Shown here: piece after piece, positions 42,792-52,443 of the stretch | How positions within the stretch are numbered: position 1 is the stretch's first letter | How the letters are laid out: each line of letters begins with the position of its first letter | NCBI GenBank assembly: GCA_963755435.1 | Contig: CAVWJX010000016.1 | Span: forward strand, 9,172 to 73,171 | Reading direction: 5' to 3' | From: AP-15 sp963755435 | Lineage (GTDB): Bacteria; Pseudomonadota; Alphaproteobacteria; ATCC43930; CGMCC-115725 | Length of the DNA stretch: 64,000 bases | Position numbers and translations under genes: made by a program | The notes under the pieces: generated by a model | The model's database searches: none | What the model was told of the DNA's origin: nothing | Seen by the model: the letters and a program-made list of their open reading frames with translations, nothing else

Positions 42792-44135
42792 ATGGCAAGA
42801 CAACGCAAGAACACGGCGCAATCCGAGGGCGCAGTCGCCAGATTGGCGGCCCGATACGATCTGGTGGTGCGCGGCGGCCGGGTCATCGACCCGGCCAACG
42901 ATGTCGACGGCGTCCGCGACATCGGCATCCGGAAAGGCCATATCGCCGCCGTCGCCCCGGTGCTCGACCCCGGGGCGGCCAAGATCATCGACGCGTCCGG
43001 GCTGATCGTCACTCCGGGCCTTATCGATACGCACGCTCACGTCTATGAGCACGTCTCCGGCGATTTCGGGCTCAATCCCGATCTGGTCGGGGTGCGCTGC
43101 GGGGTCGCCACGGTGGTCGACCAGGGCGGCCCCAGCGCATTGACCTTCGACGGGTTCCGCAAATTCATCGTCGAGAGCGCCAAGACCCGCGTTTACGCCT
43201 TCATCTCCGCCTATCTGGCGGGCGGGCTGCTCGGCCATCGCTACGTCGATCTTTACGGCCCGGTCGGGATCAACGTAAAGGCGATCGTCAAGGCGGCGCG
43301 CGACAACGCCGACCTGGTGCGCGGGATCAAGGCGCATGCCGAGCCGGGCGGCTATTCGCGCTGGGGCATGGCCTCGCTCAAGCTCGCCAAGGAAGCCTCG
43401 CGCGAGCTGAATTTGCCGGTCTACATCCATCTGGGGACGCTGTGGCCGGAGCTGCCCGGCGCCAAGGTCGACGCCGCCAAAATCATCGACGAGGTGGTGC
43501 CGTTGCTCGATCCGGGCGATATCCTGGCGCACCCGTTCACCAAGTTCCCGAGCGGCTTTGTCGGCGCCGACGGCACGATCCACCCGCTGGTGCGCGAAGC
43601 CTTGGCGCGCGGCGTGCGCATCGATGTCGGCCGCGGCGCCCACCTCAGCTTTGCCAATGCAAGGCGGGTCGTCGACGCCGGCATCCTGCCGTTCACGCTC
43701 GGCGCCGATTTGCACGGCTACAACGTCCGGATCGCCGACGGCGGGCGCGCCTATCGCGGCATGTTCACCGGCGAGGGCGTCGATTCGATCATCGCCCAGG
43801 ACCGCGGCTCGCCGTTCGCGCGGCCGTATAGCCTGCAGCATGCGATGAGCGAACTCCTGGCTCTGGGCGTCCCGCTCGTCGAGGTGGTTCGGATGACAAC
43901 CAGCAACGCCGCGATCATGCTGGGCCTTGAAGCCGAAATCGGTGCGCTGTCGATCGGCATGCCGGCCGACCTGTCGGCGATGCGGCTCATCGAGGGTGAG
44001 TGGAACCTCGTCGATTCCGAGCGCGCCACCTGTCCGGCGCATCAACTGCTGCACCCCGAATTTGCGCTGCGCGCCGGCAAGCTTCACCGCGCCAACTCGC
44101 CGTTGTTGCCGGCTTTCGCGCCGATCGCGGCCTAG
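42792..44135 (+). CDS. Amidohydrolase/deacetylase-type metal-dependent hydrolase (dihydroorotase-like)
   Basis: A 447-residue amidohydrolase. YDLVVRGGRVIDPANDVDGV starts the barrel. Metal ligands are visible in GLIDTHAHVYEH, VKAIV (candidate carbamylated lysine in GINVKAIVKAA), YIHLG, DILAHPFT and LGADLHGYN. The pattern fits the EF_0837-type amidohydrolase/deacetylases related to dihydroorotase and hydantoinase. About 22 charged residues precede the domain. It lies 21 bases after Rieske III and 32 before the next binding-protein gene, linking the two transport units. It probably hydrolyses a cyclic or acyl amide made by the oxygenases. Confidence 0.85.
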   Translation: MARQRKNTAQSEGAVARLAARYDLVVRGGRVIDPANDVDGVRDIGIRKGHIAAVAPVLDPGAAKIIDASGLIVTPGLIDTHAHVYEHVSGDFGLNPDLVGVRCGVATVVDQGGPSALTFDGFRKFIVESAKTRVYAFISAYLAGGLLGHRYVDLYGPVGINVKAIVKAARDNADLVRGIKAHAEPGGYSRWGMASLKLAKEASRELNLPVYIHLGTLWPELPGAKVDAAKIIDEVVPLLDPGDILAHPFTKFPSGFVGADGTIHPLVREALARGVRIDVGRGAHLSFANARRVVDAGILPFTLGADLHGYNVRIADGGRAYRGMFTGEGVDSIIAQDRGSPFARPYSLQHAMSELLALGVPLVEVVRMTTSNAAIMLGLEAEIGALSIGMPADLSAMRLIEGEWNLVDSERATCPAHQLLHPEFALRAGKLHRANSPLLPAFAPIAA

Positions 44136-44167
44136 GTGTAGCTGCGAAGCGGCGGCAGGGAGGGCAA

Positions 44168-45271
44168 ATGCACCCAGGGCGCGGCATCTTCCGGCGCAGC
44201 CTGTTGCGGCGCGCGGCGGCGGCGCTGGCGGTTTCGGCGTTCGCTCCGGCATTGCCGCGTCCGGCGCTGGCGTCATTGCGGCCGGTCAAATTCACCCTCG
44301 CCTGGCTGGCTGAAGGGAGTGCGGCCTACGTCTATGTGGCGCGCGCGAAGGGGTTGATGAAGGCGCGTGGCATCGATCTGAGCATCGCCCGCGGGTTCGG
44401 GTCGGTCGCCTCGTCGCAGAGCATCGCCGGCGGCCAGTTCGATTTTGGCGTCGTCGCGACACCGATCCTGGTGCTGTCGGTCGCAAAGCAGCTGCCGATC
44501 GTGGCGCTCGCTACCTGCGACTACGACTCGACCATGGGGGTGGGCGTCCTCGCCGACTCGCCAATCAGGAAGCCGCAGGACCTCGCCGGGAAAAAGATCG
44601 GCGTGGTGCCGACTTCGGCAGAATTTCCATTCTTTCCGGCCTACGCCAAAAAGGCGGGGTTCGATCTCGCATCGGTCAACATCGTGCATGTCGACGCCAA
44701 AGTGCTCGAGCGCATCCTGATCGAGAAGCAAGTCGACGCGATGACCGGGTTCGCCTCGTCGAGTGTGCCCGTGCTGCTGTCGAAAAACATTCCTGCTCGC
44801 TGGATGCTCTACAACAGTGTCGGCATCCGCAATTACGGCCAGACCCTGACGACCCGGCGCAAGACGTTGTCCGCCGATCCGGCGTTGTGCGAGGCGGTGA
44901 CCGATGCGCTGCTCGAGGCGGTCGCGTTCACGCTGACCAACCCCGACGAGACGCTTCAGATCTTCCTGAAGGAGGTGCCCGAGATGGCGCTCGACGCCGG
45001 CTCCAAGGAATTCGCGCGCCTCGGCCTCGGCATCTGGCAGCACGGGATTGACAAGCCCGAAGCACGCGACCACGGCCTCGGCTGGTCGGACCCAGAGGGT
45101 TACTCGGAAATGGCCGATCTGGTCATGCAGTATCTGGCGAGCCCCGGCATGAGCAAGCCAGACCTCGACATGGTGTTCACCAACCGCTTCATCGGCAAGG
45201 TCAAGCTGACAGCGCCGCAATGGGCGCAGGTCGATGCGCGAGTCGCCCAATTCGGCAAATACATCAGCTGA
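44168..45271 (+). CDS. NMT1/SsuA-like ABC transporter substrate-binding protein (II)
   Basis: A 367-residue paralogue of the binding protein at 38600, with shared VKFTLAWLAEGSAAYVYVAR, IDLSIARGFGSVAS and FTNRFIGKVKLTAPQWAQV. The leader has RRSLLRRAAAALAVSAFAPA, a Sec or Tat signal. ATG at 44168 follows GGCAGGGAGGG. It should deliver a related but distinct ligand, given the divergence in the central ligand-facing part. With the permease at 45284 it forms a transporter lacking an ATPase gene. Confidence 0.87.
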   Translation: MHPGRGIFRRSLLRRAAAALAVSAFAPALPRPALASLRPVKFTLAWLAEGSAAYVYVARAKGLMKARGIDLSIARGFGSVASSQSIAGGQFDFGVVATPILVLSVAKQLPIVALATCDYDSTMGVGVLADSPIRKPQDLAGKKIGVVPTSAEFPFFPAYAKKAGFDLASVNIVHVDAKVLERILIEKQVDAMTGFASSSVPVLLSKNIPARWMLYNSVGIRNYGQTLTTRRKTLSADPALCEAVTDALLEAVAFTLTNPDETLQIFLKEVPEMALDAGSKEFARLGLGIWQHGIDKPEARDHGLGWSDPEGYSEMADLVMQYLASPGMSKPDLDMVFTNRFIGKVKLTAPQWAQVDARVAQFGKYIS

Positions 45272-45283
45272 CGGTCGCCGCCG

Positions 45284-46126
45284 ATGAGCATCGCCGAGGA
45301 AGCCGCCGCCCTTGTCCCGCCACCCGGCGTTACCGAAGCCGCAGGCCGGCGCGGGCGGTTCGGCCGAAGCGTGCTGCTGCCGCTCGGCTTTGCCATCCTG
45401 GTGACGCTCGTCTGGGAGGCGCTGTGCCGGATCACCCGGATCTCGCCGGTACTGCTGCCGCCGCCGTCGGCGGTATGGAGCGTGTTGTCGCAGAACTACG
45501 CTATCCTGTTCGAGCAGGCCCTTCCCACCGCTTACGAAACCATCGTGAGCTTTGCCATCGCGACCCTGCTCGGCGTCGGTCTGGCGGTCGCGGTGACGTT
45601 TTCGGCGTGGGTGCGCGAGGCGCTCTATCCGCACATCGTTGTCTTCCAGCTGATCCCGAAGATCGCGCTGGCGCCGCTCTTCATCGTTTGGCTCGGCGTC
45701 GGCAGCCGCTCCTCGATCGTCGTTGCCGTGTTCATCACCTTTTTTCCGATCCTCGTCTCGACGATGACGGGCCTCGTCAGCGCCAAGCCCGAAATCCTGC
45801 AATTGTGCCGGTCATTGACCGCGAGCGAGTGGCAGGTGTTTCGCCTGGCTCGGTTCCCCTATGCAATGCCCTATATCTTCGCCGGCATGAAGGTCGGCGT
45901 CACGATGGCGATGATCGGGGTCATCGTCGGCGAATTCATCACCGCGCAGAAGGGGCTCGGCTACATCATCATGTTCACCTCGGCGGCCGGCGAGACCGCG
46001 ACGGTGCTGGCCTCCATCGTCCTGCTCTGCGTCATCGGCCTGGTACTCTATGCCATCGTGGCGCTCGGCGAACTGGCGGTGCGGCGCTGGTACGGCGGCG
46101 AGATGCCGGTTTCGGGCGGACTATGA
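45284..46126 (+). CDS. SsuC-like ABC transporter permease (II)
   Basis: A 280-residue permease paralogous to that at 40594. The same blocks occur: VLLPPPSAVWSVLSQ, VFQLIPKIALAPLFIVWLGV, ILQLCRSLTASEWQVFRLAR and MKVGVTMAMIGVIVGEFITA. Six spans are expected. Twelve bases separate it from the binding-protein gene, and its stop overlaps the start of the hydroxylase medium-subunit gene (ATGA). Transport and oxidation are thus translationally linked. No ATPase gene follows; the ATPase at 39761 is the obvious partner. Confidence 0.88.
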   Translation: MSIAEEAAALVPPPGVTEAAGRRGRFGRSVLLPLGFAILVTLVWEALCRITRISPVLLPPPSAVWSVLSQNYAILFEQALPTAYETIVSFAIATLLGVGLAVAVTFSAWVREALYPHIVVFQLIPKIALAPLFIVWLGVGSRSSIVVAVFITFFPILVSTMTGLVSAKPEILQLCRSLTASEWQVFRLARFPYAMPYIFAGMKVGVTMAMIGVIVGEFITAQKGLGYIIMFTSAAGETATVLASIVLLCVIGLVLYAIVALGELAVRRWYGGEMPVSGGL

Positions 46127-47007
46127 CCGCGCTGTCGGCAACGGCGCCCACGCTGGCGGTGCACCGCTCGCGCAAGCTGATCCCGGAATTTCGTCTACAC
46201 CGGCCGCAAACCCCAGCCGAAGCCGCCGCGATCAAGGCGGCCGCAGGCCCCGGCGCGGTCTACGTGGCCGGCGGCACCGACGTCGTCAACCGGATGAAAT
46301 TCGGCGTCCCGGTCACCGACCTGATCCATCTCGGCAGGCTCGCGGGCCTCGATCGGATCGACGAGAATGGCGAGGAGTTGCGGCTCGGGGCGCTGGTGAC
46401 GCATGATCGGCTGGCCGCTTCGCCGCTGGTTCGCCGGCATTTGCCGGCCCTTGCCGAGACCTGGCCCGGGATCGCCAACATCCGCATTCGCTGCAAGGGC
46501 ACTGCCGGCGGCAACGTCATGGCCGGCGATCCGACCTACGATTTCGCTCTAGTGGCGATGGCCGCCGACGCGCGTCTGTATTTTCTCCGATCCGAAGGGG
46601 CGGTCGATGTCGTTCCCGCGGCTGATCCTGGCGCCGCGCGGCGCGAGGGTCTCTTGACGGCGATAGTGCTGCCTCGCGCTCTCACCCTCCTGCTCCGCGT
46701 TGACCGGTCGCTCCGGCCGATCGTCAGCGTGGCGGTCGGCCTCGATATCGCGGACGGCCTCGTCACCGGCGGGCGGGTCGCGATCGGCTGCGCCTATATG
46801 GCGCCGCTGGCGGCGAAACTCCCGCTCGAAGAGGCTCTCACTACCGGCGACTTGGCGAGGCGGGCGGAAAGCCTGACGCAGGCGGTCGTCGACGACTTGC
46901 CTCAACCGGTCACCGACCATCATGCCGGCGCCGATTATCGTCGCCGGATGATCGGCGTTCTGCTCCGACGGAATTTAAGCGCCGTTTGGCTGGGGACTGG
47001 CTGGTGA
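46123..47007 (+). CDS. Molybdenum hydroxylase FAD-binding (medium) subunit
   Basis: A 294-residue CoxM/CutM-like subunit. The FAD-binding motifs of the family are visible: AGPGAVYVAGGTDVVNRMK (residues about 42-60) and IANIRIRCKGTAGGNVM (about 120-136). The C-terminal CO_deh_flav_C domain follows, with VAIGCAYMAPLAAKLPLEEAL. It passes electrons from the 2Fe-2S subunit to an acceptor. The frame is complete and starts within the permease stop; its own stop overlaps the next start (GTGA). Family members oxidise CO, purines, nicotinate, quinoline-type N-heterocycles or aldehydes. Confidence 0.88.
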   Translation: MTALSATAPTLAVHRSRKLIPEFRLHRPQTPAEAAAIKAAAGPGAVYVAGGTDVVNRMKFGVPVTDLIHLGRLAGLDRIDENGEELRLGALVTHDRLAASPLVRRHLPALAETWPGIANIRIRCKGTAGGNVMAGDPTYDFALVAMAADARLYFLRSEGAVDVVPAADPGAARREGLLTAIVLPRALTLLLRVDRSLRPIVSVAVGLDIADGLVTGGRVAIGCAYMAPLAAKLPLEEALTTGDLARRAESLTQAVVDDLPQPVTDHHAGADYRRRMIGVLLRRNLSAVWLGTGW

Positions 47008-47481
47008 GCGCGCCGATCGAGATCGAGGTTACGGTCAACGGGCATGTGCACCGACTGAGCGTGGCGCCGCACCGGGTCCTGGCCGACCTGCTGCGCGAGG
47101 AGCTGGGGCTGACCGGCTGCAAGATCGGCTGCGACCAGGCGGTGTGCGGCGCCTGCACTGTGCTTGCCGACGATGTCCCGACGACCGCCTGTGCGACCTT
47201 CGCCTTCGAGCTCGACGGCAAGAGCGGTGACAACGATCGAGGGCCTAGCCGTCGCCGGCGCCCTGCACCGATCCAGCGCGCATTCCTCGAGCACGGCGCG
47301 ATCCAAGTGCGGTTTTTGCACCCCCGGCATGATCCTGTCGGTCAAGGCTCTACTGGCGCGGCATCCCGATCCCGACGAGAAGCTGGTCCGGCAATGGCTC
47401 GACGCCAACATCTGCTGCTGCACCGGCTATCAGATGATCGTCGAGGCGGTGCAGGCGGCGGCGAGCGCGGTCCGGCGATGA
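47004..47481 (+). pseudogene. Molybdenum hydroxylase 2Fe-2S (small) subunit, three frameshifts
   Basis: GTG at 47004. The N-terminal plant-type ferredoxin domain is intact: VNGHVHRLSVAPHRVLADLL and GCKIGCDQAVCGACTVL. The frame then shifts near 47223 to continue as AVTTIEGLAVAGALH, near 47267 to PIQRAFLEHGAIQ, and near 47310 to CGFCTPGMILSVKALLARHP, ending NICCCTGYQMIVEAV. The [2Fe-2S] cysteines of both clusters are present, but the usual NICRCTGY arginine is cysteine here. Without all three corrections the second cluster domain is lost. It overlaps the large-subunit start. Confidence 0.8.
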
Positions 47482-49779
47482 CCGGCGCCGCGATTTCGCC
47501 ATTCCGCTCACCCGTCGTCCTGCTCGACGGGCCGGACAAGATCACCGGCGCGGCCCGCTATACCTTCGATATGAGGCCTGCCCGGCATGCTGCACGCCAA
47601 GGTCTTGCGCAGCCCATATCCGCACGCGCGGATCCGCGCGATCGACACCGCGCGCGCCGAGGCATTTCCCGGCGTCGCCGCGGTCGTGACCGGCGCCGAT
47701 GCGGCAGTGCTCCCCGACCTGTATTACGGGGTCGCGATCCGCGACCAGCCGGTCGTCGCGATCGACAAGGTGCGCTATGTCGGTGACATGGTGGCGGCGG
47801 TGGCGGCGGTCGACGAGGAAACCGCTTATCGCGCCCTGTCGCTGATCGACGTGCAGTACGAAAAGCTGCCCGCGGTGATGACGATCGCCGAGGCGCTGGC
47901 CGATGGCGCCTCACAGTTGTTCGAAGCGCCGGTCGGGGGTGCGGCGATCCGGGTCGGCGACGGCGTCGTCAGCCTGAAGGAGCCGCGGCCCAACGTGCTG
48001 TCCGAGTTCGGCTATGCGGTCGGCGACGCCGAGGCGGTGCTCGACGCTTCCGCCCACGTGTTCGAGGACCGCTTCACGTTTTCGCGGATCAACCACTTCC
48101 ACCTCGAGCCCTACGTCAATATCGCGCAGGTAACCGGCGAGCGCATCGAGCTGTGGTCCTGCAACCAGGACCCGTTTGTGCTGCGCAACGACATCGCCCG
48201 CATCTTCGGCCGGCCGGCCAATCTCGTGCGCATTCACGCGAGCTATGTCGGAGGTGGTTTCGGCGGCAACAGTTTCTGCAAGATGGAGCCGCTCGTCGTT
48301 GTGCTGGCGCTCAAGGCGGCGCGGCCCGTACGGCTCTGCCTCAGCATGGACGAGGGCCTGCTGACCCTGACCAAGCACGCCGGCATCCTGGTCTTGAAGA
48401 CCGGCGTCACGGCCGATGGGAGGTTGACCGCACGGCGGAGCGAGATCGCGCTCGACGGCGGCGCCTATTCCGACGCGAGTGCGATGACCGTCGCCAAGGC
48501 TGGCTACCGCGTCACCGGCCCTTACCGGTGGGATGCGGTCGCGACCCGCGCCTATGCGGTGCGCACCAATTCGGTGCCGGCCGGCTCGTTTCGCGGGTTC
48601 GGCGGAACCCAGGCGAGCTTCGCCTCCGAGTCGCAGATCGACATGATCGCCCGGCGGCTCGGGATCGATCCCTACGAGTTCCGCCGCCGCAACTTGCTCG
48701 CGGTCGGCGAGCCGTTCCAGCCGGGCGACAGCGGCATGGACAGCGATCTTGCCGCCGGGCTCGACGAGGTCGTCGAGCGCCTCGGCTACCGGGAGCCCCC
48801 GCGGCCGAGCGCAGGCCACAAGCGGCGCGGCCGGGGGCTCAGCATCGGCATCAAGGATGGCGGCGGCACCGGAAACCATGCCCAGGCGTTGATCAAAGTG
48901 CTGCCTTCGGGACGGGCGATCGTCAATGCGGCAACGGTCGAGATCGGTCAGGGCGCCACCACGGCGCTGTGCCGGATCGCGGCCGAGATCCTCGGATTGC
49001 CGCTCGACTGGGTGCGCTACGGGTCGATCGATACCGACCACACCCCGCTCAACAACGGGACCCATGTGAGCTGCGCCACCGCCGTCACCGGCCTCGCCGT
49101 CGAGCGCGCCGCGGCCGACGCACGCCGCCAGATATTGGAGGTTGTCGCCAAAATCCTCCAATGCAATGTCGAGGAATTGGCCTTGGACGGCTGGACGGTG
49201 CAGCGCGGCAATTATGCACATCCGCTCGAACCCCTGATCAGCGCCCATTTCGGCGAAGCCGGGACCGAATTCATCGGGCGGGGCAGCGTCAAAGTCGAAT
49301 ACGACGCCGCTGCACCGCTTGCGGCCCCCAATTTGTTCTGGATCCCGAGCTGGGTCGGTGCGGAGATCGAGGTCGATTGCGAGACCGGCCGGGTCGAAGT
49401 CACTCATCTGGTCGTCGGCGCCGATTCCGGCACCAGCGTCAATGCTCAGGCCTATCGCGGCCAGGTCGAGGGCGCGGCGTTGCAGGCCTTTGGCCAGAGC
49501 CTCTTCGAGGAATTGCGCTATGACGGGGCCGAGCCGGTCAACGCCACCCCGCTCACCTACCGCGTGCCGCTCGCCAGCGACGTGCCAAGGCACTACGAGA
49601 GCTTCGTGCTCGAGCATGGCGGCCCCGGCCCGTTCGGCGCAAAGGGCATCGGCGAGAGTGGCATGCTGGGGGTCGCCGCCGCGATCGCCAACGCGATCGA
49701 CGACGCGGTCGGGGCGCGGCTGACCCGCATCCCGTTCACTCCCGAGCGGGTGCTGGCCGCGATCGAGGCCGCCCGATGA
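47478..49779 (+). CDS. Molybdenum hydroxylase molybdopterin-binding (large) subunit (frameshift near the N-terminus)
   Basis: The ATG at 47478 opens SPVVLLDGPDKITGAARYTFDM, then one extra base near 47577 separates it from the main frame LPGMLHAKVLRSPYPHARIRA, which runs to 49779 (about 765 residues in all). Molybdenum-cofactor motifs are GGGFGGN, FRGFGGTQASFASESQID and VEIGQGATTALCRIAAE; the catalytic glutamate is in GAKGIGESGMLG. As written only the GTG/ATG from 47587 gives a long product. Substrate not readable; the linked Rieske enzymes, amidohydrolase and importer suggest an N-heterocycle. Confidence 0.83.
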
Positions 49780-50614
49780 CGCCGCCGATGACGCTGGCGG
49801 CGAGCCTGCCGATGTACAATTTGCCCGAAATGCGGGGGATCAACGCAGCGTTCTGGCAGGCGCTGCGCGGCCTTCTGGCCGGGGCTGGCCTCGGCGGCCT
49901 GCCCGAAACATTGGACTTCGACCGACCTCCGGTCCCGGCGGCAATCGGCCCCGAGGTGTTGTTTTCGCAGACTTGCGGCTATCCGCTCGAAACCATCTTT
50001 TCGGGTCAGGCGATCCGGCTTGGGACGCCGTGCTACGACGCGTTCGGATGCGACGGCCCGACCCATTGCGGGCTGTTCGTCGTGCCGGCCGGGTCGAGGG
50101 CGAAAAAACTGCGCGACCTGCGCGGCGGTGTGTTTTTGTTCAACCATCGCCACTCGAATTCGGGGATGAACCTGCCGCGGCGCGCCCTCGCCGAGATTGC
50201 CGATCGCGGTGCGTTTTTTGCCCGCGCGGTCGAGACCGGCAGCCAGCCGGGCAACCTCGACCGCATCGCCCGCGGTGAGGCTGACGCGACTGCGGTCGAC
50301 TGCGTGACCTATGCGTTCTGGCGCCGCTGGCGGCCGCAGATGGCCCAAGAGGTCCGTGTGCTGCATTGTCACGAGACCGAGGAGGTATTTTCGTCCTCGA
50401 CGGCGAGTGCCTGGTGCGCTGCTGGGATGGCGGGGAGAGCTATGACATCCGGCTCGGCTGGGACCTTGTCGCGCTGCCGCCGTTTCTGCAGCACGAGGTG
50501 TTCAACGATGGCGCGGGCGAGTGTCATCTCCAGACATTGCTCGCCAAGCCACGGCCGCTGCGCCCGCAATATGCCGACCTCGAACTCCTGAAATTGCAGG
50601 CGGCAGTGGAATGA
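49776..50614 (+). pseudogene. Chimera: PhnD/SsuA-like binding protein N-part joined to a cupin C-part
   Basis: From the ATG at 49776 (overlapping the large-subunit stop) the frame encodes a PhnD-like solute-binding domain: LPEMRGINAAFWQALR, IGPEVLFSQTCGYPLETI, RHSNSGMNLPRRALAEI and GEADATAVDCVTYAFWRRW. After MAQEVRVL it changes to a cupin metal motif, HCHETEEVF. One T is then missing (near 50387), and in the next frame the cupin continues as FVLDGECLVRCWDGG and LPPFLQHEVFNDG to 50614. Both parents are incomplete, so this is a deletion fusion. Confidence 0.72.
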
Positions 50615-50759
50615 CGCGCGGGCTTGCGTGCAGTCTGTGGCGCGCCCTTCGTCGTCGCTTGCGCATTTATCCTGGGCTGCCGATCCCGCCGGATTGCTGG
50701 CCGATCCTCTGAGCCGCTGCGCGCGCGCAACCGCAAGTCCGGCCGTCCCCGGCTGGCGC

Positions 50760-50946
50760 TCAGCCGCCCTCGACCCGATCGGATAGCCCGGCGGCGCGGC
50801 GCACGAAATCGAGCGGGCCCGAAAAGTCGAAGGCATTGTAGACCGCGTTCAGATGGTTGAAGTGCAGCGCCTGGGCGAACTGGACAAAGGTCAGCCGGTG
50901 ACCCTCATAGTCGGAGTTTAGGAGGTCGCGGGCGAAGGCGAGCAGC
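50760..50946 (-). pseudogene. C-terminal fragment, possibly a 4-hydroxyphenylacetate-3-hydroxylase-type flavoprotein
   Basis: The last 60 residues of a minus-strand frame read KLLAFARDLLNSDYEGHRLT, then FNHLNAVYNAFDFSGPLDFV and end RVEGG at 50760. The segment looks like a genuine protein C-terminus and reminds me of HpaB-type flavin monooxygenases, though this is uncertain. Upstream, at about 50946, the match stops abruptly where a plus-strand binding-protein gene begins in mid-domain. Confidence 0.4.
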
Positions 50947-50947
50947 T

Positions 50948-51667
50948 TGCGACGACGCCGGCAAGCTGATTTTGGGCACCTCCGCGACGTTTCCGCCCTT
51001 CGAATCCTTGCAGGACGGAAAACCGGTCGGCTTCGACATCGATCTGGTCGCGGCAATAACCGCCAAAATGCACATTCAATCCGCACCCAGCCTGATCGAC
51101 TTCAAGGGGCTGATCCCGGCACTGCTCGGCGGCCGGATCGACACCATCGTCAGCGGCATGTACATCAATCCGGAGCGCAGCCAGGTGGTCGATTTCGTCC
51201 CCTATCTGCGGGTCGGCGACCAGCTTCTGGTCGCCAAGGCCAATCCCTCGCATTTGACCGCCCTGCCGCAGCTTTGCGGCCACCGGCTGGCCGCGGCGGT
51301 GGGCACGGTCTACGAAAAACAAGCCCAGGCGCTGGCCGCCGATTGCCAGAAAAGCGGCAAGTCCGCGCTGACCATCATCAGCTTGACCTCGACCGCCGTC
51401 AGCGCGCTGGCTTTGAAGGAAGGACGTGCCGACGCGCTGGTCGCGTCCGTGCCGACGGTTTTGGCGCTGGTCAAGGAATCGCCCGACGCCTTTGAGACGA
51501 CTGGCGAGCCGTTCGACAACAACACGCTCCTCGGCATCGGCTTTGCCAAGGACAAAACGGCGCTCAAAACCGCTGTCGACACCGCGTTCAAGGCAATCGT
51601 CGCCGACGGCACCTATGCGAACCTGATCAAGAAATATCGGCTGCCGGCCAGCAGCTCGCTCTTTTAA
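50948..51667 (+). pseudogene. HisJ/FliY-like amino-acid ABC binding protein lacking its N-terminus
   Basis: The frame DDAGKLILGTSATFPPFESL onward is a classical family-3 solute-binding domain: GFDIDLVAAITAKM, PALLGGRIDTIVSGMYINPE, AAAVGTVYEKQAQALAA and VADGTYANLIKKYRLP. It is complete at the C-terminus (stop at 51667). There is no signal peptide: the sequence before 50948 belongs to an unrelated minus-strand gene. As written translation could start at about 50972, but the product would stay in the cytoplasm. It belongs with the HisM- and HisP-like genes downstream. Confidence 0.75.
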
Positions 51668-51714
51668 CGCGCTTTTTGAACCAGCAGCCGAGAGGCGACA
51701 GGGAGCCCCGCGAC

Positions 51715-52443
51715 ATGTCGATTTTCTCGCCGCATCTGATGCTGAGCTACTTGTTCAGCTTCAGTTCGCACATGCCGCGATGGTGACGCTATGGATCAGC
51801 ATGGCCTCGCTGCTGGTCGGCATGGCAATCGGCTTATTGCTGGCGGCCGGCCAGGAAGCCCCCTCGCGCATCCTCCGCGGCATGATCATCCTCTATCTGT
51901 GGCTGTTCCGGGGAACTCCGGTGCTGCTGCAGCTGGTGTTCGCTTTCAACGTGCTGCCTTTGTTTCACATCGTCCTGCCCGCCTATGCCTGCGCGGTTCT
52001 CGCCCTCGGCCTCAACGAGGGCGCCTACATTGACCGAGATCATGCGCTCGGGCATCCGCGCGGTGGGGCCCGGCCAACGGCTCGCCGCGCGCGCCCTCGG
52101 CCTCGAGGACAGCCAGATCATGATGTGGGTCGTGCTGCCGCAGGCGCTGCGCATCGTGATCCCGCCGATCGGCAACCAATTTAACGGCATGTTGAAACTC
52201 TCGGCGCTGGTCTCGGTGATCGGCGTGCAGGAACTGCTGCTGGTGGCCGACCAGACGGCGTCGATGAATTTCCGCTTCCTCGAAACGCTGACCGTCGCCG
52301 ACATCTACTATCTGGCGATGACCACGGTCCTGATGGCGATCCAGGTCGTTGTCGAGCGGGCCTGCCGCCGACGCCGCGGCAGGAGCGCGAAGGCAATCAG
52401 CTTCAAGCGCCCCTCGTTGGCCGATCTCGGGATGGTGCGGTGA
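51715..52443 (+). pseudogene. HisM-like amino-acid ABC permease, two frameshifts
   Basis: ATG at 51715 opens SIFSPHLMLSYLFSF. A base is missing near 51763, after which FAHAAMVTLWISMASLLVGM continues in another frame to LGLNEGAYI. One extra G near 52034 shifts again to TEIMRSGIRAVGPGQRLAARALGLE, carrying the EAA-like loop, and the gene ends at 52443. The restored protein has the usual five spans of polar amino-acid permeases. Its stop overlaps the ATPase start. As written no full-length product is made. Confidence 0.8.
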
